DNA from: Xenorhabdus sp. IM139775 | GTDB taxonomy: Bacteria; Pseudomonadota; Gammaproteobacteria; Enterobacterales; Enterobacteriaceae | NCBI RefSeq assembly: GCF_028598745.1 | Contig: NZ_JAQRFK010000004.1 | Span: 23,307 to 87,306 of the forward strand | Reading direction: 5' to 3' | DNA length: 64,000 bases | Shown here: positions 39,060 through 50,727 of the stretch, piece by piece | How positions within the stretch are numbered: the first letter of the stretch is position 1 | How the letters are laid out: every line of letters begins with the position of its first letter | The notes under the pieces: model-generated | Database searches by the model: none | What the model was told of the DNA's origin: nothing | The model's input: the letters and a program-made list of their open reading frames with translations, nothing else | Position numbers and translations under genes: made by a program

Positions 39060-39725
39060 ATGAAAACGATTTTAGTCACGGCTTTTGAGCCTTTCGGTGG
39101 TGAAACCATCAATCCATCATGGGAGGCCGTCAGGCCATTGCAGGGAGACCAAATTGCGGGGGCGAATATTGAAGTTTGCCAACTGCCTTGCGTTTTCGAT
39201 GCTTCCCTGAAACATCTCTACACCGCCATTGAACGGGTTAAAGCCGAGGTGGTGATTGCCGTCGGGGAAGCCGGAGGCAGACCCAATATCAGTGTAGAAC
39301 GCATCGCAATCAATGTTAACGATGCCCGTATTCCGGATAACGCTGACAAACAGCCAATTGATACGCCTGTCATTATAGGTGGCCCCGCGGCTTATTTTTC
39401 GACCCTGCCCATCAAAACCATAGTTAATGCGCTAAATGCTAGCGGCATTCCTGCAACCGTCTCCCAAACGGCGGGAACCTTCGTTTGCAACCATGTGATG
39501 TACGGGTTGCTGCATTATTTGCAGCAACGTAATTTGAACCAACCAGCCTCCGTTGTACGGGGCGGTTTTATCCACGTTCCTTATTTACCGGAACAGGCCG
39601 CCAGACATTCTGGTACAACCCCAAGTATGGCGGTAGAGATGATGACGACAGCATTGAAAATCGCCATCGAATCGACATTGAAGAATGCAAAAGATATTAC
39701 CGCCACCGGCGGGACAACAAGCTGA
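39060..39725 (+). CDS. pcp: Pyrrolidone-carboxylate peptidase (pyroglutamyl peptidase I)
   Basis: The 221-residue cysteine peptidase of family C15 has [18 protein letters not shown] at the start and the triad E80 ([10 protein letters not shown]), C143 ([12 protein letters not shown]) and H172 ([10 protein letters not shown]). It removes N-terminal pyroglutamate from peptides in the cytoplasm. E. coli lacks this gene at this locus, and K-12 lacks it altogether; it is known from Klebsiella and Yersinia relatives. It appears monocistronic, with AAGGT as ribosome-binding site, and ends in a 16-bp hairpin shared with pgpA. Confidence 0.94.
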   Translation: MKTILVTAFEPFGGETINPSWEAVRPLQGDQIAGANIEVCQLPCVFDASLKHLYTAIERVKAEVVIAVGEAGGRPNISVERIAINVNDARIPDNADKQPIDTPVIIGGPAAYFSTLPIKTIVNALNASGIPATVSQTAGTFVCNHVMYGLLHYLQQRNLNQPASVVRGGFIHVPYLPEQAARHSGTTPSMAVEMMTTALKIAIESTLKNAKDITATGGTTS

Positions 39726-39761
39726 ATGAAACAGCCACTGAGTTCCAGTGGCTGTTTCATT
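39725..39761. terminator. Bidirectional hairpin filling the pcp-pgpA gap
   Basis: AATGAAACAGCCACTG and CAGTGGCTGTTTCATT form a perfect 16-bp stem with a 5-nt loop. The hairpin starts on the last base of the pcp stop and ends on the first base of the pgpA stop. Confidence 0.85.
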
Positions 39762-40252
39762 CAGAAAGGTAACACTTGGTAGAAATTCAGTAGCCAGATA
39801 ACCACCACCGCAAAGATAGCTGCGATAATGTCATCCAGCATAATGCCGATACCACCTTTCACATAGCGGTCAAACCAGCGGATCGGCCAGGGTTTCCACA
39901 TATCAAAAATGCGGAATACCACAAAGCCAACCAAAACCCATTGCCAGTTGAGCACCGGGATCGCCATCAGGGTGATCCACATACCTATGAATTCATCCCA
40001 GACGACACAACCCGGATCATCCACCTTCATTGCATCAGCAGCCTTCTGGCAGATCACGCAGCCAATGACGGTTCCCAACACAATCGCCAGCCAGATTCCC
40101 CATGTCGGTAGCTGCACCAGCAACAACCAGAAAGGGATCGCCGCCACGGAACCCATTGTGCCCGGTATCACCGGCGATAAGCCACTGCCGAACCCCGTCG
40201 CCAGTAAATGCCACGCATTACTCATTTTTAAGTGGCGTTTTGCATCATCCAT
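39761..40252 (-). CDS. pgpA: Phosphatidylglycerophosphatase A
   Basis: The 163-residue membrane protein has [20 protein letters not shown] near the N-terminus and the acidic WDEFIGMW motif, both conserved in PgpA, with about four hydrophobic helices. It dephosphorylates phosphatidylglycerol phosphate to phosphatidylglycerol. ATG 40252 is chosen because GGAGGG precedes it and it overlaps the thiL stop (ATGGATGA) by 8 nt; the longer frame to 40291 lies inside thiL. It is the last gene of the nrdR-ribD-ribE-nusB-thiL-pgpA cluster. Confidence 0.94.
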   Translation of the reverse strand: MDDAKRHLKMSNAWHLLATGFGSGLSPVIPGTMGSVAAIPFWLLLVQLPTWGIWLAIVLGTVIGCVICQKAADAMKVDDPGCVVWDEFIGMWITLMAIPVLNWQWVLVGFVVFRIFDMWKPWPIRWFDRYVKGGIGIMLDDIIAAIFAVVVIWLLNFYQVLPF

Positions 40253-41291
40253 GTGTTCCCTCCGTTTGATCATTTTCTTCCTGATGCGCAACCGGACAAA
40301 GTGCTACCGGTTTTTTATCCGTTTTAAAATGGTCAAAGCCGTTCAGATCCAATGCAATTTCTTCATTATGGTTAAAATAGCGGATGCCTTCTGATTCCGG
40401 CCTGATTTGCCCAATACAGCAGAAACTCGCGCCGGCATGGGCCAATGCCATATTTAACGCGCCACGGTTCAGCTCAGGTACGGTGAAGCACAATTCATAA
40501 TCTTCCCCGCCGCTCAACGCCCATTTCAACGCCTGTTCAGGGGAGACATATTGCTGCATCGCTTCCGAATAAGGTAACGCATCCAGATTAATACGCGCAC
40601 CACATTGGCTCGTGGTCAGAATATGGTTGAGGTCAGAAATTAATCCATCAGACAAATCAATCGCGGAAGATGCCAGATTACGCAATGCCTGTCCTTGTAA
40701 AACACGTGGTTGTGGACGGAGATGACGCTTGACCAGCCAGTTGTGGATCGCAGGATCTTCCACCATCAGGCGCTCTTGCAGCAAGGCAAGCCCTGCGGCA
40801 CTGTCACCCAAGGTTCCGGTGACATAAATCCAATCGCCGTTTTTCGCCCCGGCACGACGCAAAGCCCTGCCAGCCGGTACCAGTCCATGTACGGTCAGCG
40901 TCAAACTCATGGGGCCTTTTGTCGTATCCCCACCAATTAACTGCATACCGTAATAGTTCAATTGTTCAAACAGACTATCACTAAACCGTTTTAACCAATC
41001 TTCATTGACGTCAGGCAACGTTAACGCCAACGATGCCCAAGCCGGATCGGCCCCAACAGCAGCCAGATCACTGATATTGACAGCTAAGGCTTTATAGGCC
41101 AAATCTTCCGGTGAGATCTCAGGAAGGAAATGGACACCCGCAACCAACGTATCTGTTGTTACCGCTAATTCTTGCTTATCTGCAACGGTTATCAGTGCAC
41201 AATCATCACCAATCCCCAGACTGACATCGCGGCGGCGGACGAGATGGCGATTGAAATAACGTGCAATGAGGTCAAATTCACCACATGCCAT
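40245..41291 (-). CDS. thiL: Thiamine-monophosphate kinase
   Basis: The 348-residue enzyme of the PurM/ThiL fold has [13 protein letters not shown] at the start, [10 protein letters not shown], the Asp-rich [11 protein letters not shown] segment and [10 protein letters not shown]. It phosphorylates thiamine monophosphate to the active diphosphate. ATG 41291 matches the E. coli start; the frame to 41327 is unsupported. It is about 20 residues longer at the C-terminus than E. coli ThiL, with a charged tail ([13 protein letters not shown]) where it overlaps pgpA. A hairpin (41323-41352) precedes it. Confidence 0.94.
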   Translation of the reverse strand: MACGEFDLIARYFNRHLVRRRDVSLGIGDDCALITVADKQELAVTTDTLVAGVHFLPEISPEDLAYKALAVNISDLAAVGADPAWASLALTLPDVNEDWLKRFSDSLFEQLNYYGMQLIGGDTTKGPMSLTLTVHGLVPAGRALRRAGAKNGDWIYVTGTLGDSAAGLALLQERLMVEDPAIHNWLVKRHLRPQPRVLQGQALRNLASSAIDLSDGLISDLNHILTTSQCGARINLDALPYSEAMQQYVSPEQALKWALSGGEDYELCFTVPELNRGALNMALAHAGASFCCIGQIRPESEGIRYFNHNEEIALDLNGFDHFKTDKKPVALCPVAHQEENDQTEGTHG

Positions 41292-41322
41292 AATAGAATT
41301 CCAAAAAGTGACCAATGACGAG

Positions 41323-41352
41323 CACATGAGGCCGGAAATCCGGCCTCATGTG
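41323..41352 (-). promoter_or_regulatory. Strong hairpin between nusB and thiL
   Basis: CACATGAGGCCGG and CCGGCCTCATGTG form a perfect 13-bp GC-rich stem with a 4-nt loop, inside the operon. No T-run follows on the minus strand, so it may act as a processing or stability element rather than a terminator. Confidence 0.6.
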
Positions 41353-41392
41353 TAAAATCATCGAGTTATAATGGGGAACTCCTGACAAGCAA

Positions 41393-41809
41393 TCACTTTT
41401 TCTTGCGTGCTGCCGGGCCAGCTTTATCCAACACCCCATTCACGAATTTATGGCTATCTTCAGCGCCAAACACTTTTGCCAGTTCAATGCCTTCATTAAT
41501 AACCACTTTGTAGGGAACATCATCACGAAAGCTTAGTTCAAACATCGACACGCGCAAGATAGCTTTTTCTACCTGACCTAACTCTTCGAGCTGGCGGGAA
41601 AGATAAGGCGCCATCAAGGCATCCAATTTTGTAGCATTGACTGCTACCCCGGACAGCAATTCACGGAAATAGGTGACATCAACACCGGTTACGTCCTGCT
41701 CTGACAGAAACTGCAATTCAACATCAGCGATGTTGTTTTTGGATAATTGCCATGAATAAATTGCCTGAACAGCACACTCACGAGCACGACGACGAGCAGC
41801 AGGTTTCAC
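41393..41809 (-). CDS. nusB: Transcription antitermination factor NusB
   Basis: The 138-residue all-helical protein begins [23 protein letters not shown], with the Arg-rich RNA-binding N-terminus, and ends in the [26 protein letters not shown] segment typical of NusB. With NusE (S10) it binds boxA RNA in rRNA leaders and prevents premature termination. It follows ribE after 30 nt, the conserved enterobacterial order. Confidence 0.96.
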   Translation of the reverse strand: MKPAARRRARECAVQAIYSWQLSKNNIADVELQFLSEQDVTGVDVTYFRELLSGVAVNATKLDALMAPYLSRQLEELGQVEKAILRVSMFELSFRDDVPYKVVINEGIELAKVFGAEDSHKFVNGVLDKAGPAARKKK

Positions 41810-41839
41810 AAAATTCCCCTTAATTAAAACTAAAAAAAC

Positions 41840-42310
41840 TTAAGCCTTAATGGCTTTGATTACATTAATCATTTCCAATGCGGTCAAGGCTGCTTCCGCA
41901 CCTTTATTACCCGCTTTAGTCCCTGCGCGTTCAATGGCCTGTTCAATATTTTCAGTTGTCAGAACACCAAATGTGACAGGAATGTCGCTGGACATTGCCA
42001 CACTGGACAAGCCTGAACTGCATTCGCCGGCAACATATTCGAAGTGGGCTGTACCGCCACGGATAACCGTTCCCAAAGCGATAACCGCATCATATTTTTG
42101 CGACTCTGCCAGCGCCTTGACCGCTAATGGCAGTTCATAAGCGCCTGGCACCCATACGACGGTGATATTGTCTGTAGAAACCTGACCGATGCGATCCAAC
42201 GCATCAATGGCCCCTTCCAGCAGGCTGTCATTAATGAAGTTGTTAAAGCGGGCAATCGCAATAGCAATGCGGGCTTTAGGAGCTGCAACAACACCTTTGA
42301 TTACGTTCAT
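41840..42310 (-). CDS. ribE: 6,7-dimethyl-8-ribityllumazine synthase
   Basis: The 156-residue enzyme has the lumazine synthase motifs [34 protein letters not shown], and the [14 protein letters not shown] loop with the catalytic His. It condenses 5-amino-6-ribitylaminouracil with dihydroxybutanone phosphate in riboflavin synthesis, as an icosahedral or pentameric shell. ribD lies 98 nt upstream on the same strand, and nusB follows closely. Also called ribH in many species. Confidence 0.96.
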   Translation of the reverse strand: MNVIKGVVAAPKARIAIAIARFNNFINDSLLEGAIDALDRIGQVSTDNITVVWVPGAYELPLAVKALAESQKYDAVIALGTVIRGGTAHFEYVAGECSSGLSSVAMSSDIPVTFGVLTTENIEQAIERAGTKAGNKGAEAALTALEMINVIKAIKA

Positions 42311-42408
42311 AGCCTTCCTTATACCTTATTCATATCCGCAGGGGCGCGGATCTTATCACATTATTTTTCTCTGCGTCTTGATTTATGGCTTGCCTGAAAT
42401 CAAAACAC

Positions 42409-43530
42409 CTAGCGCGGTCGTAAGCGGAGGCGCACATCAGGGCCAATCTGTTGAACATCAAACAGAGAGAATTCAGGCGCATCCGATAATTTTTGCAATT
42501 CAGGGAGATCAAACAACCCACGGGCACGGTGACCCAATACTTTAGGCGCGATATAAAGGATCAATTCATCGACCAAGCCCAGCGATAATAAAGCCCCGGC
42601 CAAAGCAGGGCCACATTCCGCCCAGACAGAATTCACCTGACGCTTACCCAGTTGCATCATCAGCAACACTAAATCAACACCGTTACCATGTTCTGGCAAT
42701 AAAATCTGTTCGACATGATCAGGCCACTTTTGCTCAATCCATTCTTGCGGATCTTGCTGAGTCCGTGCTAACCAACATTCCCCGGTTTGCCGGACAACTT
42801 GGTGCTGTGGCGTCACACGATTTTGACTGTCTGTAATAATACGGATCGGCTGGCGGAGCAATGCTTGCGGATAAACGGCTTGTGTTTCAGCATCCAGTTC
42901 ATGCCAGCGGACGGTCAGGGAAGGATCATCTGCCAATACTGTTGCGCTGGAACTCAAAATGGCACTGCATTGCGCCCGGAGTTTCTGTACATCCTGACGG
43001 GCTTGCGGTGAGGTAATCCACTTGCTTTCCCCCGATGCCAACGCAGTCCGGCCATCCAATGATGCGCCCAGTTTCAATTGCAGGTACGGGAACCCTGTCC
43101 GCATACGTTTAAGAAAACCCTTATTCAGGGATTCCGCCTGTCCCATCATCAAGCCATGTTCAACGGCAATGCCGGCCTGCTGTAATTTATACAAACCCCG
43201 TCCGGCAACTTGCGGATTGGGATCTTGCATCGCGACCACCACACGGCTTAAGCCTGCGGCAATCAAAGCATCAGCACAAGGCGGCGTTTTACCGTGATGG
43301 CTGCACGGTTCAAGGGTAACATAAGCGGTCGCGCCCTTGGCTTTCTCGCCGGCCATGCGCAGGGCATGAACTTCGGCATGGGGTTCGCCCGCCCGTAAAT
43401 GAAAACCTTCCCCAACGATCTGCTCATCCTTCACGATGACACAACCGACATTTGGATTTGGGGATGTGGTAAAACGTCCCTGATGCGCTAATTCCAGCGC
43501 GCGGGACATATAAATTTCATCAAGTGTCAT
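42409..43530 (-). CDS. ribD: Bifunctional riboflavin deaminase/reductase RibD
   Basis: The 373-residue protein has an N-terminal deaminase domain with the zinc motif HAEVHAL and PCSHHGKTPPC (about residues 50-85) and a C-terminal pyrimidine reductase domain (about 147-370, starting LKLGASLDGRTALASGESKWIT). It performs the second and third steps of the pathway from GTP. Only 16 nt separate it from nrdR upstream, as in E. coli, so they are cotranscribed. Confidence 0.96.
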   Translation of the reverse strand: MTLDEIYMSRALELAHQGRFTTSPNPNVGCVIVKDEQIVGEGFHLRAGEPHAEVHALRMAGEKAKGATAYVTLEPCSHHGKTPPCADALIAAGLSRVVVAMQDPNPQVAGRGLYKLQQAGIAVEHGLMMGQAESLNKGFLKRMRTGFPYLQLKLGASLDGRTALASGESKWITSPQARQDVQKLRAQCSAILSSSATVLADDPSLTVRWHELDAETQAVYPQALLRQPIRIITDSQNRVTPQHQVVRQTGECWLARTQQDPQEWIEQKWPDHVEQILLPEHGNGVDLVLLMMQLGKRQVNSVWAECGPALAGALLSLGLVDELILYIAPKVLGHRARGLFDLPELQKLSDAPEFSLFDVQQIGPDVRLRLRPR

Positions 43531-43546
43531 AACGTTTAGTCAGTGT

Positions 43547-43996
43547 TTAGTCTTGTAGTCTGGCTATCTCTTCACCGAATTCGCGAATATCTTCAAAGCT
43601 ACGGTAAACAGAGGCAAAACGGATATAGGCCACTTTATCCAGTTTTTTCAGTGCATCCATGACAAAGTTGCCAATCATTTTGGACGGAATTTCACGCTCT
43701 CCGGTTGCCCGTACCTGTGATTTAATATGGCTGATCGCTGTTTCTACATCATCAGAGCTGACAGGGCGTTTTTCCAGTGCCTTCTGCATTCCACGACGCA
43801 ATTTCTCTTCGTCGAAAGGTTCCCGAATATCATCACTTTTAATGACGCGCGGCATCACCAGTTCGGCGACTTCAAACGTCGTGAAGCGTTCATGACATTC
43901 CAGGCACTGACGGCGACGGCGCACTTGTGAGCCATCCCCGACCAAACGGGAATCAATAACTTTAGTATCAACGGCTGCGCAAAATGGGCAATGCAT
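43547..43996 (-). CDS. nrdR: Transcriptional repressor NrdR
   Basis: The 149-residue protein has a zinc ribbon with C3, C6, C31 and C34 and an ATP-cone domain (about 49-139, [22 protein letters not shown]). It represses ribonucleotide reductase operons when bound to ATP/dATP. Length and start are the same as in E. coli (149). It begins the nrdR-ribD-ribE-nusB-thiL-pgpA transcription unit. Confidence 0.97.
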   Translation of the reverse strand: MHCPFCAAVDTKVIDSRLVGDGSQVRRRRQCLECHERFTTFEVAELVMPRVIKSDDIREPFDEEKLRRGMQKALEKRPVSSDDVETAISHIKSQVRATGEREIPSKMIGNFVMDALKKLDKVAYIRFASVYRSFEDIREFGEEIARLQD

Positions 43997-44050
43997 ATCG
44001 TTTCCTGACAGTTAACCGAAGGGATAACAGTGTACCTTGAAGTGATGATG

Positions 44051-44086
44051 AAAAACACCCTGTCAGTAAGTACTCACAGGGTGTTT
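44051..44086 (-). terminator. Terminator of the secDF operon
   Basis: On the minus strand AAACACCCTGT and ACAGGGTGTTT pair around a 12-nt loop and are followed by TTT. It lies 34 nt after the secF stop. Confidence 0.85.
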
Positions 44087-44119
44087 ATGCAATATCAGCG
44101 CTCAATCATGCAAAAACGA

Positions 44120-45088
44120 TCAAGGAAGAATCGAGGGCTGATCCGCCCCTTCTTTCTCAACTTTCAGCTGGATCAAATGATCACGTTTCATACCCAACTT
44201 CAATGCCAGTGCAGAAGCAACATAGATAGACGAGATAGTACCGATAGAAACACCGATTAACATGACCAGCGAGAAGCCCTTCAGCATTTCGCCACCGAAA
44301 ATGTACAGCATCAATACCACCAACAAGGTGGTTGCAGAAGTCATAATCGTCCGGCTCAGGGTTTGAGTCAGGGAAATATTGGTGATTTCATACGACGTAC
44401 CACGGCGGATCTTGCGGAAGTTCTCACGGATACGATCCGATACAACGATACTATCGTTCAAGGAGTAGCCAATCACGGACATCAACGACGCAACGATAGT
44501 CAGGTCAATTTCGATGTGGAACAACGACAGGATACCCAGTGTGATAACCACGTCATGTGCCAGTGCAATCACTGCCCCCAATGCCAGACGCCATTCAAAG
44601 CGGAAACCGACATAAATCAGGATACAGATCAAGGCCACCAGTAATGCCATCGCCCCGGTTTGTGCCAGTTCGCTCCCGACACTGGGGCCAACGAATTCCA
44701 CCCGTTTAACCTTGGCCTCTTTATCGATATCCTGATTAATCACCGAGATAATCTTATTGCCAAGTTCTTGCCCTGCATTCCCTGCCACCGGTGGCATACG
44801 AACCATCACATCCCGGCTACTGCCGAAATTTTGCAACAGTGGGTCAGCAAAACCATTCTGGTTCAGGCTCGCACGCATCTTGTCCAGATCCGCGGGTTTA
44901 CTTAGCTGCACTTCAATTACCGTACCACCGGTAAAATCAAGCCCCCAGTTAAACCCACGAGTGCCGATCATTATGATGGAAGCGACCAACAGCAGGAACG
45001 AAATCCCAAAGGCAACGTTGTCCCAGCGCATAAAGTCGATAACTTTACGCCCATAGTTTAATTGTTCAACAGTATAATCCTGTGCCAC
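44120..45088 (-). CDS. secF: Protein translocase accessory subunit SecF
   Basis: The 322-residue protein (E. coli 323) has six membrane helices and the SecD/F motifs [16 protein letters not shown] near the N-terminus and [23 protein letters not shown] in the fourth-fifth helix region, an RND-type proton path. With SecD and YajC it pulls translocating proteins using proton-motive force. GTG 45088 is chosen because AAGGAG lies 6 nt upstream and the product then begins (M)[10 protein letters not shown] as in E. coli; the longer frame to 45130 overlaps secD. Confidence 0.95.
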   Translation of the reverse strand: MAQDYTVEQLNYGRKVIDFMRWDNVAFGISFLLLVASIIMIGTRGFNWGLDFTGGTVIEVQLSKPADLDKMRASLNQNGFADPLLQNFGSSRDVMVRMPPVAGNAGQELGNKIISVINQDIDKEAKVKRVEFVGPSVGSELAQTGAMALLVALICILIYVGFRFEWRLALGAVIALAHDVVITLGILSLFHIEIDLTIVASLMSVIGYSLNDSIVVSDRIRENFRKIRRGTSYEITNISLTQTLSRTIMTSATTLLVVLMLYIFGGEMLKGFSLVMLIGVSIGTISSIYVASALALKLGMKRDHLIQLKVEKEGADQPSILP

Positions 45089-45098
45089 AACGTGCTCC

Positions 45099-46946
45099 TT
45101 AAATTGACAGCTTATTGACACGCTTGCCACCGTACAGCAAGTTCACGATTGCACGTGTTCCCACAATCGCAGTGAACATCGACGTCGCCACACCAATAGT
45201 GGTGGTGATTGCGAAGCCCTTGATAGAACCAGTACCCACGGCATACAAAATGATGGCAGTAATCAACGTCGTCAGGTTGGCATCGATGATACTGGAAAAC
45301 GCCCCTCGATAACCTTCATGAATTGCCTGCTGGACTGAACGGCCATTGCGCAACTCTTCTTTGATACGTTCGTTGATCAAGACGTTCGCATCCACGGCGA
45401 CGGCAAGTGTCAGGACAATACCGGCAATCCCCGGCATGGTCAGCGTCGCTCCCGGCAACAGGGACATAATACCGACAATCAGTACCAAGTTAGCCAGTAA
45501 CGCAGAACTCGCAATAAAGCCAAACTTGCGGTAGTAAATCACCATAAATACGACAGAAGCAATCAGACCCCACAGACACGCCTCAAGGCCCTGCTCAATA
45601 TTCTGCAAGCCCAGTGTTGGCCCAATCGTCCGCTCTTCCACAATCTGGATTGGTGCGATCAACGCCCCTGCACGCAGTAACAGCGATAACTGACGGGCTT
45701 CAGACGGATTGCTAATGCCCGTAATGCGGAAACTGTTACCCAAGCGGGACTGAATCGTGGCAATGTTGATAACTTCTTCTTGTTTAACCAAAACCGAACG
45801 ACCATTGGCATCTTTCTTGCCGCTGTCCTTGTATTCCACAAACAGCGTTGCCATTGGCTTATGCAGGTTGTCTTTGGTGAAATTAGACATCGCTGTGCCA
45901 CCCGCACTATCCAGCGAGATATTCACCTGCGGATAACCGTTCTCATCCGTGCTGGAAGTCGAATCGGTAATATGATCGCCCGTCAGGATAACACGCTTGT
46001 ACAGCACAACAGGGCTGCCATCACGGGTATCTTTCACTTCTGAATCAGCCGGGATACGGCCATATTGCACGACGTTCTGGTCAACATTGGCATTGACCAA
46101 GCGGAATTCCAGTGTTGCGGTTGCCCCAAGGATCTCTTTTGCGCGGGCAGTATCCTGAATACCGGGCAGTTCAACAACGATACGGTCGGCACCTTGACGT
46201 TGAACCAGAGGTTCCGCAACCCCCAATTGGTTAACACGGTTACGCAAGATAGTGATGTTCTGCTGTACCGCATAAGTACGCGCTTCACGCAGGCGCTCAT
46301 CACTCATCACGACTTTCAGCGTGCTTTCTGCGCCAGAGGAGAACACTAAGTCACGGTGACGGGGTTCAAGATAGTTTTCCGCTTTAGAACGTGCGTCATT
46401 ATCACGGAAGCTCACTTCGACACCGTAATTATCCATTTTGCGGATAGTCGAATAAGGAATGCCTTGTTCACGCAGTTCAGAGCGCAGGCTATCAATATTC
46501 TGTTCCTGCAATTTGCCCAGCGCGGTTTCCATATCCACTTCCATCAAGAAGTGAACACCGCCGCGCAGGTCAAGCCCCAGTTTCATTGGTTCAGCACCGA
46601 CAACTCTTAACCAAATGGGCGTTGCCGGTGCGAGGTTCAATGCCACGACATATTGTTCACCCAGTGCAGAAACCAGTGCTTCACGCGCACGGAGTTGCAC
46701 ATCAGTGCTATTGAAACGAGCAAGGATTGCGCCATTTTCCAATGCAATGGACTTGCTCTTGATATGATCTTGTTCTAATACATTACGGACTTGGTCCAGC
46801 GTTTTTTCACTGGCGGCGATGCCTCGCGCGCCAGTGATTTGTACAGCCGGATCCTCACCATAAAGGTTGGGAAGTGCATAAAGCAAACCGATGAGGATCA
46901 CAGCGATCAGCATCAGATACTTCCACAAAGGATAACGGTTCAACAC
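45099..46946 (-). CDS. secD: Protein translocase accessory subunit SecD
   Basis: The 615-residue protein (E. coli 615) has one N-terminal membrane helix, a large periplasmic P1 domain with the [15 protein letters not shown] motif, and five C-terminal helices including the [19 protein letters not shown] segment with the conserved acidic residue of the RND family. It acts after SecA on translocating proteins. It is separated from secF by 10 nt and from yajC upstream by 28 nt, in the usual tgt-yajC-secD-secF order. Confidence 0.96.
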   Translation of the reverse strand: MLNRYPLWKYLMLIAVILIGLLYALPNLYGEDPAVQITGARGIAASEKTLDQVRNVLEQDHIKSKSIALENGAILARFNSTDVQLRAREALVSALGEQYVVALNLAPATPIWLRVVGAEPMKLGLDLRGGVHFLMEVDMETALGKLQEQNIDSLRSELREQGIPYSTIRKMDNYGVEVSFRDNDARSKAENYLEPRHRDLVFSSGAESTLKVVMSDERLREARTYAVQQNITILRNRVNQLGVAEPLVQRQGADRIVVELPGIQDTARAKEILGATATLEFRLVNANVDQNVVQYGRIPADSEVKDTRDGSPVVLYKRVILTGDHITDSTSSTDENGYPQVNISLDSAGGTAMSNFTKDNLHKPMATLFVEYKDSGKKDANGRSVLVKQEEVINIATIQSRLGNSFRITGISNPSEARQLSLLLRAGALIAPIQIVEERTIGPTLGLQNIEQGLEACLWGLIASVVFMVIYYRKFGFIASSALLANLVLIVGIMSLLPGATLTMPGIAGIVLTLAVAVDANVLINERIKEELRNGRSVQQAIHEGYRGAFSSIIDANLTTLITAIILYAVGTGSIKGFAITTTIGVATSMFTAIVGTRAIVNLLYGGKRVNKLSI

Positions 46947-46974
46947 GGCAGTTCCCTTCGGGAAAATCGGAAAA

Positions 46975-47313
46975 TTAAATAGCCTTCATTGTACCTTTCG
47001 GCAGAACGGCGGCGACGAAGTCACGTTTTACGGTTATTTCTGTGGTCTCATTCAGTGCAATGACAACATAGCCTGTTTCAGACACTTTAGTGACACGACC
47101 AACCAAACCACCAGAAGTCAGCACTTCATCTCCCTTGGAGATGGAATTCATCAGTTTCTTATGTTCTTTGGTACGTTTTTGTTGTGGACGCAGGATCATG
47201 AAATAGAAAATCAAACCGAAAACAACCAGCATGATAATCAGAGAATATGGGTTCCCCTGAGATTGCGCAGATGTACCAGCGGCTGCCGCAGCATCAGAAA
47301 TAAAAAGACTCAT
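46975..47313 (-). CDS. yajC: Preprotein translocase subunit YajC
   Basis: The 112-residue protein has one membrane helix (about residues 21-41, [21 protein letters not shown]) followed by the [29 protein letters not shown] segment characteristic of YajC. It binds SecD-SecF and may contact AcrB. ATG 47313 is chosen because GAGGG precedes it and MSLFISDAA matches the family start; the longer frame to 47412 is rejected. The gap to tgt is 124 bp. Confidence 0.95.
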   Translation of the reverse strand: MSLFISDAAAAAGTSAQSQGNPYSLIIMLVVFGLIFYFMILRPQQKRTKEHKKLMNSISKGDEVLTSGGLVGRVTKVSETGYVVIALNETTEITVKRDFVAAVLPKGTMKAI

Positions 47314-47437
47314 CAAATTTCCCTCATTGTTATCGAAAATGTGACTGCCGAAAATAATGTTATTGAAAATCGACAGTGGCTCGATCAAAAACCAGCCCAA
47401 TATGCTACACATATTGAGACTGATTAGTCACGATAAA

Positions 47438-48562
<1,125 letters not shown>

Positions 48563-48654
48563 TTAACCTCCAGACATCAGAAAGACAGTCCGATGCGATG
48601 TTTAGACACTATTCAAATCAGCGGAGCCGAAATGAAGAATATTTTGATTTTAAA

Positions 48655-48684
48655 CTCTTTTATTTCAAGCTCTTTTATTTCAAA
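48655..48684. repeat. Two tandem copies of a 15-nt AT-rich unit
   Basis: CTCTTTTATTTCAAG is directly followed by CTCTTTTATTTCAAA in the queA-tgt gap. It looks like a simple local duplication. Confidence 0.6.
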
Positions 48685-48720
48685 GAATAAAATTTATTTG
48701 AATACCATCTCTTTTGGCAC

Positions 48721-49824
48721 TTATTCTTGTGCTACGCGTTCTTTTGCTGCCATTTTATTGCGATTAATAAACATGGCATCACCATAACTGAAAAAGCGAT
48801 ATCTTTTTGTGACCGCTTCTTTGTAGGCGCTCATGGTATTCTTATAACCGGCAAATGCGGAAACCAGCATGATAAGTGTGGATTCTGGCAGATGGAAATT
48901 GGTGATCAGTGTGTCGATAACCTGATATTCAAACCCGGGATAGATAAAGATTTGGGTGTCACCAAAAAATGGCGCGATAATCCCATTCTGACAAGCTCTC
49001 GCGGCACTTTCCAGTGAGCGGACTGAGGTTGTTCCTACCGCAATAACGCTATTGCCACGTGCCTTACATGCCAGCACCGCATCCACGACCTCCTGTGGCA
49101 CTTCCGCATATTCGGTATGCATCACGTGCTCTTCAAGCGTGTCCACCCGCACCGGCTGAAAAGTCCCGGCGCCGACATGCAGGGTAACAAAGGCCATTTC
49201 AATGCCTTTTTCACGCAGGGCGGCCAAAAGAGGCTCATCAAAATGTAACCCGGCAGTCGGAGCCGCCACCGCACCAGGGCGTTCACTATAGACGGTCTGA
49301 TATAACTCACGATCCGCCTCTTCATCAGGACGCGCGATATAAGGGGGCAAAGGCATGTGACCAATCTGATCCAAAATGGTCAATACGTCACGTTCATCAT
49401 CAAACCGGATTTCAAACAACGTATCGTGACGCGCCAGCATCGTTGCCTTAATGTTTCGAGTCTCACCCAGAGCATCTTCACCAAGAACATCACCACCAAG
49501 AATAAGTTCAGTCCCTTCTTTCGGTGCCTTGGACGCACGAACGTGAGCAAGCACTCGCTTATCATCCAGCACCCTTTCGACTAAAACTTCTAGCTTTCCC
49601 CCCGTCGCCTTGCGGCCAAACAGGCGCGCAGGAATAACGCGGGTATTATTGAAAACCAACAGATCCCCCGCTTCCAGCTTATCCAGCACATCAGTAAAAA
49701 TACCGTGCGTCAGTTTGCCTGTTTCGCCATCAAGGGAAAGCAGGCGACAAGCACTTCGTTGCGGCTGGGGATAGTGAGCAATCAGCTCTTCTGGTAGTTC
49801 AAATGTAAAATCAGCGACACGCAT
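48721..49824 (-). CDS. queA: S-adenosylmethionine:tRNA ribosyltransferase-isomerase
   Basis: The 367-residue enzyme begins [19 protein letters not shown] and carries [29 protein letters not shown] and [12 protein letters not shown], all QueA signatures. It transfers and isomerises the ribosyl group of SAM onto preQ1 in tRNA, giving epoxyqueuosine. ATG 49824 is favoured by E. coli; a TTG six codons earlier is possible. The ribosome-binding site is weak in either case. It is divergent from acpH, as in E. coli. Confidence 0.95.
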   Translation of the reverse strand: MRVADFTFELPEELIAHYPQPQRSACRLLSLDGETGKLTHGIFTDVLDKLEAGDLLVFNNTRVIPARLFGRKATGGKLEVLVERVLDDKRVLAHVRASKAPKEGTELILGGDVLGEDALGETRNIKATMLARHDTLFEIRFDDERDVLTILDQIGHMPLPPYIARPDEEADRELYQTVYSERPGAVAAPTAGLHFDEPLLAALREKGIEMAFVTLHVGAGTFQPVRVDTLEEHVMHTEYAEVPQEVVDAVLACKARGNSVIAVGTTSVRSLESAARACQNGIIAPFFGDTQIFIYPGFEYQVIDTLITNFHLPESTLIMLVSAFAGYKNTMSAYKEAVTKRYRFFSYGDAMFINRNKMAAKERVAQE

Positions 49825-49944
49825 TTTATCTGTATCAATCAAAAAAATAGGCGGACTAGTCTAGTCCCGCAAACGCGAGGGTGCAACAAAGAAGCTTCCA
49901 GTTTAACTACTTTATGGCAGATTCTTTTACTGTATACTCCCCCT

Positions 49945-50532
49945 ATGAATTTTCTCGCACACCTTCATTTAGCTGCATTATCGGAAAGTTCCCTATTGGG
50001 AAATTTGATGGCGGATTTCGTCCGGGGCTCCCCGGAAGGCGCGTTCAGTTCCGACATTGCAGCGGGTATCCGCATGCATCGTCGGGTAGACAGCCTGACG
50101 GATCAGCATCCGCTTGTCACGGAAGCCCGCAAATTATTTCGTGACGAATATCGGCGCGTTGCCCCAATTACCCTTGATATCATCTGGGATCACTTTCTTT
50201 CCCGGCATTGGGACAAATTTGAAAAACATTACTCGTTACCTGAGTTTGTCAGTTTTGCCCGCCGCAATATAGAACCTTATCTCGCCTCAACCCCGGAAAA
50301 ATTTCAAGCATTGAACAACATTCTCTGGTCACAGAATTTACTGATCCGTTATGCTGATATGTCATGTATCGCCAATGTCTTGCAAAGCATGGCACGCACG
50401 CGACCGAAATTATCCGCACTGGCCGGATCGTATCAGGATATAGAAAATCATTACCTTGATTTTGAAACACTATTTTTCCAGTTCTACCCAGAAATGATGG
50501 TATTAGCGTCAAATAAACGTCTGCTGGGGTAG
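49945..50532 (+). CDS. acpH: Acyl carrier protein phosphodiesterase AcpH
   Basis: The 195-residue protein has the family pattern MNFLAHLHLAA, GNLMADFVRGS and IRMHRRVDSLTDQHP, with conserved His and Asp residues of an HD-like metal site, and WDHFLSRHWD. It removes the phosphopantetheine group from ACP. E. coli AcpH is 193 residues. Translation starts at ATG 49945. It is divergent from queA, the conserved enterobacterial arrangement. Confidence 0.93.
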   Translation: MNFLAHLHLAALSESSLLGNLMADFVRGSPEGAFSSDIAAGIRMHRRVDSLTDQHPLVTEARKLFRDEYRRVAPITLDIIWDHFLSRHWDKFEKHYSLPEFVSFARRNIEPYLASTPEKFQALNNILWSQNLLIRYADMSCIANVLQSMARTRPKLSALAGSYQDIENHYLDFETLFFQFYPEMMVLASNKRLLG

Positions 50533-50727
50533 CAATTTGAACTTTTCACCACTTGAACTTTTCATCAATAGTTTTATCTTAATGTAGTCCAAAAGGAATT
50601 AAAGATAGTTTATTGATAGTTAAAACCTATGATATCGATTGGTATTTTATCCTTTATTGCTATACCCTAATTCCTTATGCTGTAACCCGTTTTTACATAA
50701 CACCTTTTAAAATCACAGGAGTCAATT

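Noticed and set aside
42311..42408. FMN or TPP riboswitch near the riboflavin and thiamine genes
   Set aside because: None of the conserved boxes of either riboswitch is visible before ribD, ribE, thiL, thiI or dxs.
48655..48684. CRISPR-like repeat in the queA-tgt gap
   Set aside because: Only two adjacent 15-nt copies without spacers; a simple local duplication.
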